This document shows positions 23,827 to 32,511 of a stretch of DNA of 53,323 nucleotides, piece after piece. The DNA comes from an uncultured Erysipelotrichaceae bacterium. GTDB taxonomy: Bacteria; Bacillota_I; Bacilli_A; RFN20; CAG-288. The position numbers were made by a program, and so were the translations under genes. Location of the stretch: positions 1 to 53,323 of the forward strand of contig CACYCE010000017.1 in NCBI GenBank assembly GCA_902772915.1. The letters are read 5' to 3'. The notes below the pieces were generated by a model. The model saw only the letters and a list, made by a program, of their open reading frames with translations, was not told where the DNA came from and searched no databases. Numbering within the stretch: the stretch's first letter is position 1; each line of letters opens with the position of its first letter.

Positions 23827-24705
23827 TTAATTTCCATGGTGGAAGAGTCTGTAGAAGAAAGACTTCTTCTCTTTAATTAAGTCGGGGTTTTGTAAGATTC
23901 TTTCGATATCTTTTCTCATATCAACTGCAGATCTATAACGATCGTAAGGTGATTTAGCACACGCTTTATAAATAATCTTTTCAATGACAACTGGAGTCTT
24001 AGGATTGAATTTTCTAACTGAAGGGAATTTATCTTTAATGTGTTTTAAAGCAATAGTAACGGCTGAATCATCATCGAAAGGTAAACGCCCAGTGACCAAT
24101 TCAAAGAAAGTGATGCCTAAAGAATAGATGTCAGATTGAGGGGTAGCTACATTACCTTCAGAGACTTCCGGAGCCAAATAATGAACCGAACCAACAACGA
24201 CATCGGATCTAGTAATATGAGCAGAATTTTGGAAAGTAGCAATACCAAAATCTCCTAATTTAATGGTTCCATCAGGAGTAATGAAAACATTTTGAGGTTT
24301 GATATCACGATGGATAACTCCATGTTGATGAGCATAATAAACTGCAGAGCAAAGTTGATACATAATATCACAAGCTTCTAAGAAAGAAAATTTACCTCTG
24401 ATTTGTAAAGTATCTTTCAAAGTCTTACCGACAATCATCTCATTGACCATGTAAGGACGACCATTGTAAGTCCCTAAATTAGAAACTTGAACTATATTTT
24501 GATGCTTTAAAGCAGCAGTAGCGCGAGCTTCTCTTTCAAAACGAGTTAAATTAAGAGGATTCTTCATAGTCTCCTCTTTGATCATTTTAACAGCAACTTC
24601 TCTTTCAGTGATGATATCTTTGGCTTTATAGACAATAGCCATTCCACCTTCGCCTAATACTCCTTGTACCTCGTAGCGATCATCAATAATATCCCCAGTT
24701 TTCAT
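23827..24705 (-). CDS. Ser/Thr protein kinase, PknB/PrkC type, kinase domain only
   Basis: A 292-residue Hanks-type kinase: GEGGMAIVYKAKD (P-loop), REVAVKMI (ATP Lys), HRDIKPQNVF (catalytic loop), DFGIATF, and APEVSEG. It ends shortly after the kinase fold (FFYRLFHHGN). PrkC/PknB normally continue with a membrane helix and extracellular PASTA repeats that sense muropeptides; both are absent and nothing downstream restores them. It overlaps its phosphatase gene by one base (TAATG). Confidence 0.92.
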   Translation of the reverse strand: MKTGDIIDDRYEVQGVLGEGGMAIVYKAKDIITEREVAVKMIKEETMKNPLNLTRFEREARATAALKHQNIVQVSNLGTYNGRPYMVNEMIVGKTLKDTLQIRGKFSFLEACDIMYQLCSAVYYAHQHGVIHRDIKPQNVFITPDGTIKLGDFGIATFQNSAHITRSDVVVGSVHYLAPEVSEGNVATPQSDIYSLGITFFELVTGRLPFDDDSAVTIALKHIKDKFPSVRKFNPKTPVVIEKIIYKACAKSPYDRYRSAVDMRKDIERILQNPDLIKEKKSFFYRLFHHGN

Positions 24706-25487
24706 TATTTTGCAACCTCCATAACAGTGACACCAATGTTGTCAATTCCTCCGTTTTTCAACGCAGTTTTTATAAATATATTTGTTAATTCCTCAGCGTT
24801 TTTACCTTCGTTTTCATCAAAGATTTTCTCTAATTCTGCTTCTTCAACCATGTTAGATAAACCATCCGAGCAAAGAAGAATATCGTCGTAATCGTTATTG
24901 ATTATATTTAAATCATAAGAAGCGTGAGGTGAAATACCTAGAGCGTTCATCAAGACGTGACGTTTAGGATTAGTTTTGATTTCCTCTTTAGTAATCGCGC
25001 CTAGTTTATATAGATACTGAACGACTGTTTGGTCGACAGTTTCTTGATGAATTCCTCTGTCTTTAGAATAAGTGTAACAACGAGAATCCCCACAATTTAC
25101 TATCAATGTGTAATCAGGGAAGATTAGAGCCATAACTAGAGTCGTTCCCATCCCGTAATATTTCTCGTTTCGAGAAGAGAGACGATGAATAACAGAATTA
25201 GCTTCCTTGACAGCTTTTTTAATGTGCTTTTTAATTTCCACTAAATCGGTGGTAGTTACATTATTGTTAAAGTAATCAATAATAGTATCTTTAGCGATAC
25301 GCGAAGCTACTTCACCCATTCTATGTCCACCCATACCGTCAGCGATAATTCCGATTTTCACGTATTCTCTATCTAAATAAGACGCTTCATCCTCATTGTT
25401 AGGTCTACATAAGCCCTTATCAGTTTTACTAAACATAGAATAAGAGAGCGTGAATTCTTTGGGTTTAATTACTTCTTTTTTTCTCAT
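24705..25487 (-). CDS. prpC: PP2C-type protein phosphatase
   Basis: A 260-residue PPM phosphatase that reverses the adjacent kinase. Motifs: NEDEASYL, IGIIADGMGGHRMGEVAS, VNCGDSRCYTY, LLCSDGLSNMVEE and GGIDNIGVTVMEV, supplying the metal-binding Asps. An extra basic N-terminal stretch (MRKKEVIKPKEFTLSYS) precedes the domain. It overlaps rlmN by 23 bases and the kinase by one. Confidence 0.93.
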   Translation of the reverse strand: MRKKEVIKPKEFTLSYSMFSKTDKGLCRPNNEDEASYLDREYVKIGIIADGMGGHRMGEVASRIAKDTIIDYFNNNVTTTDLVEIKKHIKKAVKEANSVIHRLSSRNEKYYGMGTTLVMALIFPDYTLIVNCGDSRCYTYSKDRGIHQETVDQTVVQYLYKLGAITKEEIKTNPKRHVLMNALGISPHASYDLNIINNDYDDILLCSDGLSNMVEEAELEKIFDENEGKNAEELTNIFIKTALKNGGIDNIGVTVMEVAK

Positions 25488-26523
25488 AACGAGCCCTCAA
25501 TTGCCCACAAGCTGCATCAATATCAGCCCCGAACTCTTTTCTTATTGTAGTCTTTATTCCTGCTCTCAACAACATATCGTGGAAAAAGTGAACCCTGTTA
25601 TTTGAAGGGCGCTTAAAATCGTTTTCCATAACTTCATTGTAAGGAATCAAGTTGACAAAACCTTTAGTAGGTTTAATTAATTCAATTAATTTTTTACAGC
25701 ATTCTTCAGTATCGTTAAAATTATTGATAAGAATATATTCAAAAGTAACTTCTCTTTTAGAATTTTGATAATAATCCATAACGGCAGGAATCAATTTTTC
25801 CAAAGGATAAGCCTTATTAATAGGCATGATTTTATCTCTTAATTCATTAGTAGGAGCATGGAGAGAAACCGCCAAATTAACTTGTAGACCCTCTCTGCCA
25901 TATTGAATGATTTTAGGCACTACACCGGCAGTGGAAACAGTTATATGCCTAGCTCCAATATCTAAACCAAATTGGCAATTAGCAACTCTGATAAATCTAA
26001 TAACATTATCGTAATTATCAAAAGGCTCACCTGTGCCCATGACGACTATATGAGAAACTAATTTATCTTCGCCTCTTTCTTTTAAAAGTCTATTCATGGC
26101 AATAAGTTGACCAACCATTTCCGCGCTAGTGACATTTCTAACTTTCTTCAATAAACCAGAGGCACAAAAAGCGCAAGCCATATTACATCCTACTTCAGAA
26201 GTAATGCAAATGGCGTTACCGTAAATATATCTCATTAAAACAGTCTCAATCTTTTGACCATCAGCCAATTTATATAGAAGCTTAATTGTTCCATCCGATG
26301 ATTCTTGGCTAGTAAAAATAGTAGGTAAATCTAAGGTGTAACGTTGCTTTAAAACTTCTCTAAAATCTTTAGAGACATCGCTCATTTCATCAAAAGAAGA
26401 AACATCCTTCTTGTACAACCAAGAATACAATTGTTTCGCGCGATATTCTTTTTGACCTAAACCGACCATTTGAGCCTTTAATTCATCTAAGGTCAAACCA
26501 TACATATTAATCTTTTCTTCCAT
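25465..26523 (-). CDS. rlmN: 23S rRNA (adenine2503-C2)/tRNA A37 methyltransferase RlmN
   Basis: A 352-residue radical-SAM methyltransferase. CNMACAFCASG is the CxxxCxxC cluster motif, VVMGTGEPFDNYDN the GEP motif, and the second catalytic Cys lies in DIDAACGQLRA near the end. Methylates A2503 of 23S rRNA and A37 of some tRNAs. It lies one base after the RsmB-like gene, as in Bacillus. Confidence 0.95.
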   Translation of the reverse strand: MEEKINMYGLTLDELKAQMVGLGQKEYRAKQLYSWLYKKDVSSFDEMSDVSKDFREVLKQRYTLDLPTIFTSQESSDGTIKLLYKLADGQKIETVLMRYIYGNAICITSEVGCNMACAFCASGLLKKVRNVTSAEMVGQLIAMNRLLKERGEDKLVSHIVVMGTGEPFDNYDNVIRFIRVANCQFGLDIGARHITVSTAGVVPKIIQYGREGLQVNLAVSLHAPTNELRDKIMPINKAYPLEKLIPAVMDYYQNSKREVTFEYILINNFNDTEECCKKLIELIKPTKGFVNLIPYNEVMENDFKRPSNNRVHFFHDMLLRAGIKTTIRKEFGADIDAACGQLRARYEKKRSN

Positions 26524-26524
26524 A

Positions 26525-27703
26525 CTACTTTTCTTTCTTTCTCAAATACGCGTAAAACAAACCGGAACTAGAGTAATCAAAAGGGAAAATCGTCCCTTGC
26601 TTAATTACTTCTAGAGGGTAAGTAGAGATGAGATCTTCACCTTCGTTTTTATTCATAGTGAAGACTATGTAAAGCATCACTCCTTTACCCTTTAATAGAT
26701 TAATACTTTTTTCTATCAAATTTCTCTGATTTTGAATTAAATTTGGTATTTCTTTTTTACTTAAAAACAAATTCGCTTCTTTGTTGATTTTCAACAAACC
26801 TAAATTAGAAGAAGGAGGATTACAGATAACTATGTCGTGCTCTTTAAACAACTTTCTTCTTATAGAAGCGTGAGAAGAAATATTCTTCAATTTCAATTTA
26901 GAAATCGCGTTGACATTTTGATTGTAAATAATGTCAGATTTATAAACTATATCTTGATTTAATTGAGGATATTTTAAACCTAGAATTCTATTTAATGAAG
27001 TATCGAAAGTCTCTAACTGCAATAAATTTTGATAAGGTGAAAAATCAAATTCCGATAGAATTTTCATTAAAGAATAAGAAATCTTAACTGTCTTCTTACC
27101 TCCGAATAATTTAGAGTCTTTAGATTCATAATAATAAAGATTATCTATATCGCTTGAAGGTAAATCTAATTTCTCTTCAGAGTAAATAGTATTTTTAATT
27201 TCTTTAGAGTTAGAATAAGCAAATTCAGTGGCGATATCTAAGCCATATTGAGACTTAATTAATTGTAAAAAATCATAATTGATCGAAGAAAGAACGCTAA
27301 TGTTCAACAACTTATTAGAAATCTTTAATTTAGATGAATATATCGAGTATTCTAAAATTTCTTTCTTATAATCTTTACCATCTTCAATACATAAATATTC
27401 TTTACCTTTAAGATAATCTTGGTAGAGTGTATCTTTTTTGATTCTCAATATTTCTAGAGCGCAAGTTAAAACGATATAGAAGTGTTTTTCAATAAATGAT
27501 TTATGCTTACCAAAGATATAATTTGCTTTATAAGAATAGAAATAATATTGATTTAATACTGCTATCAATATTTTTTTAGAAAGTTCAAGCTCCTTATCAG
27601 AAATGTTATATCTCATTTCGACATCAAAAATCGCAGCTTTAAGAGAATATTTTTCTTTGTAAATAGATTCGAGGACCTTGCTGGAAAAAGATAAATAATT
27701 CAT
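26525..27703 (-). CDS. RsmB-position protein lacking catalytic cysteines
   Basis: A 392-residue protein at the rsmB position before rlmN. An N-terminal NusB-like helical domain (about 1-130) is followed by a Rossmann-type region. The m5C-methyltransferase motif IV (DAPCSG) reads CNPPSSN (294-300), motif VI (TCS) reads VFTM (347-350), and the SAM-binding AAPGGK motif is unrecognisable (around 230-240). Both catalytic Cys are gone, so methylation of C967 is unlikely. The ORF is long and intact. ATG at 27703 lies six bases from a TATAAT box with no Shine-Dalgarno. Confidence 0.65.
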   Translation of the reverse strand: MNYLSFSSKVLESIYKEKYSLKAAIFDVEMRYNISDKELELSKKILIAVLNQYYFYSYKANYIFGKHKSFIEKHFYIVLTCALEILRIKKDTLYQDYLKGKEYLCIEDGKDYKKEILEYSIYSSKLKISNKLLNISVLSSINYDFLQLIKSQYGLDIATEFAYSNSKEIKNTIYSEEKLDLPSSDIDNLYYYESKDSKLFGGKKTVKISYSLMKILSEFDFSPYQNLLQLETFDTSLNRILGLKYPQLNQDIVYKSDIIYNQNVNAISKLKLKNISSHASIRRKLFKEHDIVICNPPSSNLGLLKINKEANLFLSKKEIPNLIQNQRNLIEKSINLLKGKGVMLYIVFTMNKNEGEDLISTYPLEVIKQGTIFPFDYSSSGLFYAYLRKKEK

Positions 27704-27709
27704 ATATGA

Positions 27710-27715
27710 ATTATA
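27710..27715 (-). promoter_or_regulatory. Leaderless -10 box of the RsmB-like operon
   Basis: TATAAT on the minus strand, six bases before ATG (27701-27703). It sits on the T-tract side of the preceding terminator. Confidence 0.65.
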
Positions 27716-27720
27716 ATACA

Positions 27721-27744
27721 AAAAGAGCGTTATTTAAACGCTCC
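27721..27744 (-). terminator. Terminator of the DUF1904-like gene
   Basis: GAGCGTT (27726-27732) and AACGCTC (27738-27744) form a stem with a 5-base loop, followed on the minus strand by five Ts. It ends the gmk-priA transcript. Confidence 0.85.
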
Positions 27745-27754
27745 CAGCAACAAT

Positions 27755-28267
27755 CTATTTCTTAGTTTTTAAACGGAGAGATTCTTGAGCTAATTGTTCT
27801 TGCTCTTTCTCTTTAACTCTCTCTTCGTATTCAGCAAAGGCATTACCTAAAAATATGTCTTCTTTTTCGTGGTTATGATGATCGTGATCGGGCTCTTCAT
27901 ATTCAAAATGAGCCATATTATCTTCAGTCATAAAACGAGGATATTCTTCATCGATATAAAGATGCTCGTGCTCTTCTTCAAAATAATCAAATAAAACTCT
28001 GATATGAACGTGAGATTCTTTCAATAATTTTACTAGACAGTCATTAATTCTTTCCTCTAATGGGTGATATTTCATAGGAAGCTGGATTTCAACATCCAAT
28101 TGATAAGAAGTTTGATCGACTCCTTTATAATAGATAAATGAATCAGGAGCATAGAAAACGACATTAGTAGGATCGGTCTCTAAGATTTCCGCAACAGAAG
28201 AATGAATATCACGAACTAATTCTCCCGCTTGATATTGATCTATACCTAACAATTTAACAACAATCAT
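27755..28267 (-). CDS. DUF1904-like protein with His/acid-rich tail
   Basis: A 170-residue protein. Residues 1-115 resemble the tautomerase-like DUF1904 family (MIVVKLLGIDQYQAGELVRD, then HIRVLFDYFEEEHEHLYIDE), without a Pro at position 2. The tail contains EPDHDHHNHEKED, which could bind metal, and a Glu/Gln/Lys-rich end. ATG at 28267 has AAAGGA upstream; the longer frame overlaps priA. It occupies the place where def/fmt would be in Bacillus. Family call is moderate; function unknown. Confidence 0.55.
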   Translation of the reverse strand: MIVVKLLGIDQYQAGELVRDIHSSVAEILETDPTNVVFYAPDSFIYYKGVDQTSYQLDVEIQLPMKYHPLEERINDCLVKLLKESHVHIRVLFDYFEEEHEHLYIDEEYPRFMTEDNMAHFEYEEPDHDHHNHEKEDIFLGNAFAEYEERVKEKEQEQLAQESLRLKTKK

Positions 28268-28280
28268 AATATTTTCCTTT

Positions 28281-30515
28281 CTATATAATGTCTGATGATG
28301 GATCGACATCGATATTTAATTTTATGTCGCTAGTATCGAATTCTAGCGTTCTCAGTTGCGTAAGAACCTCATTGAATTCTTCGCGCTTTTTGTATTTTAA
28401 CATAAGAGAATAATAATACCTATTATTTTTTACTGGTAAGTATGGTTTTGAAGGCCCTAAAAAATCACATTTAGATCTATCTGCTAATTTTCCAGAGGAA
28501 ATAAATAGATTTTTAATTTTATTTGCAGCTTTTAAAGCGTTCGGAGCAGTAGAAGCAGAAACATAAAAATTAATCAAAAAATAATACGGTGGTTGTCTTC
28601 TTTTACGCCTATTGTCGATTTCGTATTCATAAAACTTATCATAATCCTGATTACATGCCATTTGAATAACTTCATTATCAATAAGGTAAGTTTGAATCAT
28701 AGCGTAACCCTGTTCTTTTCTTCCAGCTCTTCCGATTAACTGAACTAATAAATCGAAAGTATCTTCATTAGCTTTATAAGAAGGGAAAGATAGAGATTGA
28801 TCCGCTAACAAAGCACACGCGAATGATACAGAAGGAAAATCGTGCCCTTTAGCGACCATCTGTGTTCCAACCATAATATCGTATTTCTTATTTGAAAAAT
28901 CGCTTAAGATTTGATGATACTTTTTAGGTTGTCTAGTATTATCCGCATCAAAGCGAATTATACGCGCGTCTGGGAACAGTTTTTGTAAATCTAAAACTAT
29001 TCTTTCAGTTCCATATCCTTCAGTGTAAAATTCGCTTTTTCCACAATTAGGGCATTTAAGTCTATAGTCCGCTCTAATTTCATAATTGCAATGGTGACAT
29101 TTTAAAGTCATATCTGATTTATGAAGAGTCAAAGGTATATCACAAGAAGGGCATTTAATCGGCTTATGACAGTGCCTACAAACGTAGATTGGAGCGTAAC
29201 CTCTTCTATTTAATAATAAGATTGCTTGTTCATTTTTTTCTAGAGTTAAAGCGAGCTTTTCTTTTAAAGGTTTACTTATGATTGGATTGTCGTAATCGAG
29301 ATTATTAACATCGGATAAATCGACAATTTGAACTTCAGGTAATTTAACATCACTGTATCTTTTAGTAAGTTTAATAACAGTATAAATACCTTTTAACCCC
29401 CTTGCCATAACGTCAATTGAAGGAGTAGCTGAACCCAAAACTAAGCGGCAAGAAGGATGGTAATCTAAGCGAAAATTTGCTACTTTTCTAGCTTCATAAT
29501 AAGGGGAATTATCTTGCTTGTAAGTTTGAGAATGTTCTTCATCGATAATGATAAGCCCTAATTTAGATAAGGGGGCAAAAACAGCACTTCTAGCCCCTAC
29601 AACTACATGAACATCGCCTCTAGCGATTCTTATATATTCATCGTATTTTTGAGTATCTGTGAGTCCAGAATGTAACAATGCTACTTGATCACCAAAAGCC
29701 GCCTTAAATCTCGATACTAATCTATCGGTAAGTGAAATTTCCGGGACCAGTACTATAGAATCTAAACCATCTTTGAGTTTTTGATTAACTAATTGAAGAT
29801 AAACTTCAGTTTTACCAGATCCAGTAATACCATATATTAAATAACGTTTATTATCTCCTGTTAATATCGTTTTATAAGCTTTTTCCTGCTCTTCATTTAG
29901 TTCTTGTAAACCTAATTCTGAAGCTTCAATTGAAGGTAATCTCAATTTTTCGAAATCGATTAATTTAACTATACCTTTATGGATTAATTTCTCTAAAGCT
30001 ATAGGAGAAGTAATCTCGCTTTTCATTAGACCATTCTTGCTATTTTTTAATTTATCTAATAACTTTATTTCATTTCGATCTAAAATTTCATTAGATTGAA
30101 TTTCTCTAACGACGTTATAACGAGATTCATAAGATCTTTTAGGCTTAGATAAGGAAGAAGTGTTAGGTCTTAAAGAAGGAGGAAGCATAACCTTTAATAC
30201 ATCGATTAAAGGCACGCAATAATAATCGGTCATCTTATAAGCTAGAGATAACAATTCATCGTTTAAGACCGGTTCTGAATCCAATACTTTATTTATATAT
30301 TTAATAGTGAATCCAGTCTTTAAAGAATACTCCTCTAAAGATAAATCAATTACTTGAGGATTACTGACGACAAATCCTATCAATTCTTGTCGCCCAAAAT
30401 TGACGTAGACACGTTCGCCTTTTTTAATTTCAACATCTGCTTTACAAGCATAAGAAAAAGGTCTATTTATTCCTTTAGCACTATGTTCTATAACTACTTG
30501 TATTAATTGAAACAT
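28281..30515 (-). CDS. priA: Primosomal replication restart helicase PriA
   Basis: A 744-residue PriA, which reloads the replicative helicase at stalled forks. Order: N-terminal DNA-binding domain (YVNFGRQELIGFVV), Walker A YGITGSGKTEVYLQ, DEEH box (IIDEEHSQTYK), a zinc-binding insert with CRHCHKPIKCPSC and CHHC/CPNC pairs, and helicase motif VI QLIGRAGR. Normal length. The start has GAGG eight bases upstream, supplied by the 3' arm of the gmk terminator. Confidence 0.95.
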   Translation of the reverse strand: MFQLIQVVIEHSAKGINRPFSYACKADVEIKKGERVYVNFGRQELIGFVVSNPQVIDLSLEEYSLKTGFTIKYINKVLDSEPVLNDELLSLAYKMTDYYCVPLIDVLKVMLPPSLRPNTSSLSKPKRSYESRYNVVREIQSNEILDRNEIKLLDKLKNSKNGLMKSEITSPIALEKLIHKGIVKLIDFEKLRLPSIEASELGLQELNEEQEKAYKTILTGDNKRYLIYGITGSGKTEVYLQLVNQKLKDGLDSIVLVPEISLTDRLVSRFKAAFGDQVALLHSGLTDTQKYDEYIRIARGDVHVVVGARSAVFAPLSKLGLIIIDEEHSQTYKQDNSPYYEARKVANFRLDYHPSCRLVLGSATPSIDVMARGLKGIYTVIKLTKRYSDVKLPEVQIVDLSDVNNLDYDNPIISKPLKEKLALTLEKNEQAILLLNRRGYAPIYVCRHCHKPIKCPSCDIPLTLHKSDMTLKCHHCNYEIRADYRLKCPNCGKSEFYTEGYGTERIVLDLQKLFPDARIIRFDADNTRQPKKYHQILSDFSNKKYDIMVGTQMVAKGHDFPSVSFACALLADQSLSFPSYKANEDTFDLLVQLIGRAGRKEQGYAMIQTYLIDNEVIQMACNQDYDKFYEYEIDNRRKRRQPPYYFLINFYVSASTAPNALKAANKIKNLFISSGKLADRSKCDFLGPSKPYLPVKNNRYYYSLMLKYKKREEFNEVLTQLRTLEFDTSDIKLNIDVDPSSDII

Positions 30516-30544
30516 TAAAAAAACCTCTATATGTATTATAGAGG
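30516..30544 (-). terminator. gmk terminator overlapping the priA start signals
   Basis: CCTCTAT (30524-30530) and ATAGAGG (30538-30544) pair over a 7-base loop and are followed on the minus strand by seven Ts ending at the priA ATG. The first arm region contains TATAAT (30535-30540) on the minus strand and the second arm gives GAGG. Confidence 0.75.
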
Positions 30545-30545
30545 A

Positions 30546-31133
30546 TTACGCGTTATTTTGAGCGATTTCTTTGTTGATGATCTCTTTAATTTCATCAGCA
30601 GCACGCTGAACAATATCATTTAAAACAATATATTTATAATTACTTCTTTCGCCTAGTTCAGATTTAGCTTTACTCAATCTCGCTTTGATAACTTCATCAG
30701 ATTCAGTTCTTCTCTTTCTGATTCTTCTTTCCAAAGCAGCCATTGAAGGAGGGATCAAGAATATTGAGACGATATCATCGTTATTCTTCTTGCATGTAGC
30801 TAAAACTTGCTTGGCACCTTGAACTTCAATTTCTAGCAAGACGTTCTTACCTTGCTCTCTAAGTTCATCTACATAAGCTTTTGGCGTACCATATTTATTA
30901 CCGACAAAGGAAGCGTGTTCCAATAAATCTCCATTAGCTACGTGTTGCTCAAATTCTTCATCAGACACAAAGAAATAATCAACTCCGTTTTTTTCCAAAG
31001 GTCTAGCTTTTCGAGTAGTCATAGAAATTGAGTACGCTAAATCTAAAGATTTATCTTCCATGATTACGCGTCTTACGGCGCCTTTACCAACTCCCGAAGG
31101 GCCAGAAATGATAATTAAAAGACCTTTTTTCAT
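30546..31133 (-). CDS. gmk: Guanylate kinase
   Basis: A 195-residue GMP kinase (GMP + ATP to GDP + ADP). P-loop GPSGVGKGAVR, GMP-binding SMTTRKARPLEKNGVDYFFV, LEIEVQGAKQVL and the lid RRIRKRRTESDEVI. Normal length. It heads the conserved string toward priA; remA and rpoZ, usual neighbours in Bacillus, are not here. Confidence 0.96.
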   Translation of the reverse strand: MKKGLLIIISGPSGVGKGAVRRVIMEDKSLDLAYSISMTTRKARPLEKNGVDYFFVSDEEFEQHVANGDLLEHASFVGNKYGTPKAYVDELREQGKNVLLEIEVQGAKQVLATCKKNNDDIVSIFLIPPSMAALERRIRKRRTESDEVIKARLSKAKSELGERSNYKYIVLNDIVQRAADEIKEIINKEIAQNNA

Positions 31134-31188
31134 ATAGAGAACCCACTTTCTGATACTTAATCTATCTTAATTGAAATATATTAAATAA

Positions 31189-32439
31189 TCAATTATTTTC
31201 AGTATCTTTATTTTTATTTTTTTCAAGTCTTTTTTGCTTAATCTGTTTAACAAGACTATGTTGGAATTTTCCTTCAAAAATACCATTACAAATAAAGGAA
31301 GCAATCAAGACGATATAATAATTCAATAATCTCCAAATCAATGTAACTGCAGAAGCGTGGCCTGCAATGGCTGCATCAAACATCGATCCCCCTAACAAAG
31401 ATAGCAAAACAATCTTGAAGGCGTATTCAATTCCACCAGTTCCGCCAGGAGTAGGAACCCAAACTGACGCTGACAAAGCAAATACGGTACCTAAAGTGAC
31501 AAGCATAAAATCATTCCAGCCAACTTGAATGCCAATAGATTTTAAAATGAAGAAAGGTAAAGAATAAGAACAGAGGTAAGAGAAGAATTTGATTACAACT
31601 GAAAAGAAAACAGTCTTTCTGTGTTTCCACATTTCTTTGATAACTTTTTGAACATTGTCGCAATAATCTCTAAAATCATCAATTTTATTACCTAAGAATT
31701 TATTAATCCATTTAATCTTACATAACAATTGCATGCATTTTACTAGGAAATTAGCTAATTTCTTTGATGCACCTAAAGAGATGACAAATCCTAAGAAAGC
31801 AAAATTAAAACCATATCCAATAAAACATACATATTTAAACCAATTCATGCTAGGGTCAATGTTATTGACATAGCGAGGGTAATATATTAAAGATACGGCG
31901 TAGAAGATATTTACCGCTATTAAGAAAACTATGAAGTTACCTAAGACAATACCGGTAGCTTTACTAGTAGTATCGCCGTTTTTATGAATGGAATAAACTT
32001 GGAAAGGCTGACCTCCAACAGAGAAAGGAGTGATACCATTGTAGAAATGTTCACTAGCGCCAATTAAATACAAATCGCTAAATTTAGATTTAGTCCCTAA
32101 TCTCTTGCCAATTAAGCATAAAGATAGAGGATATGTAGCAAAGTGAACAATTAAAACAATAAAAGCTACAATTAGCCAAACATAGTTGGTTCCTTTAGTA
32201 ATATTAATGAAAGCATCACCAATTTGTTGAATTTCCCCTAAAGACAAAAACAAAGTGACGACTAAAATAGTCATCGCCACTAAAAATATAATATAGGAAA
32301 TTGTCTTAGTTCTATTTTTCTTCGAATTAGGATCCTCTACTTCTTTAGTAACAACTAGAGTATCGACAACATCTTGTTTATCAGAACTATCTTTTCCTTT
32401 TAGTTCTTCTTGAGGAACTTCTTTATTATTATCATCCAT
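31189..32439 (-). CDS. LPG synthase/flippase-like TM protein (UPF0104)
   Basis: A 416-residue polytopic membrane protein of the lysylphosphatidylglycerol_TM family (AglD/MprF flippase-type). Signature parts: YNGITPFSVGGQPFQVYSI and WVPTPGGTGGIEYAFKI. The N-terminus (about 1-42) is hydrophilic and acidic, the C-terminus lysine-rich. There is no MprF catalytic domain, so a lipid-flipping or export role is likelier than aminoacylation. A promoter lies just upstream. Confidence 0.75.
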   Translation of the reverse strand: MDDNNKEVPQEELKGKDSSDKQDVVDTLVVTKEVEDPNSKKNRTKTISYIIFLVAMTILVVTLFLSLGEIQQIGDAFINITKGTNYVWLIVAFIVLIVHFATYPLSLCLIGKRLGTKSKFSDLYLIGASEHFYNGITPFSVGGQPFQVYSIHKNGDTTSKATGIVLGNFIVFLIAVNIFYAVSLIYYPRYVNNIDPSMNWFKYVCFIGYGFNFAFLGFVISLGASKKLANFLVKCMQLLCKIKWINKFLGNKIDDFRDYCDNVQKVIKEMWKHRKTVFFSVVIKFFSYLCSYSLPFFILKSIGIQVGWNDFMLVTLGTVFALSASVWVPTPGGTGGIEYAFKIVLLSLLGGSMFDAAIAGHASAVTLIWRLLNYYIVLIASFICNGIFEGKFQHSLVKQIKQKRLEKNKNKDTENN

Positions 32440-32453
32440 ATAGATCCATTTAA

Positions 32454-32482
32454 AGATTAAATCAAAAATACACTATAGTCAA
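32454..32482 (-). promoter_or_regulatory. Promoter of the 31189-32439 gene
   Basis: TTGACT (32477-32482) and TAATCT (32454-32459) on the minus strand with a 17-base spacer; GGA lies before the ATG. Confidence 0.5.
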
Positions 32483-32511
32483 ATGCAAATTAATTTAATT
32501 ATATATACTTA

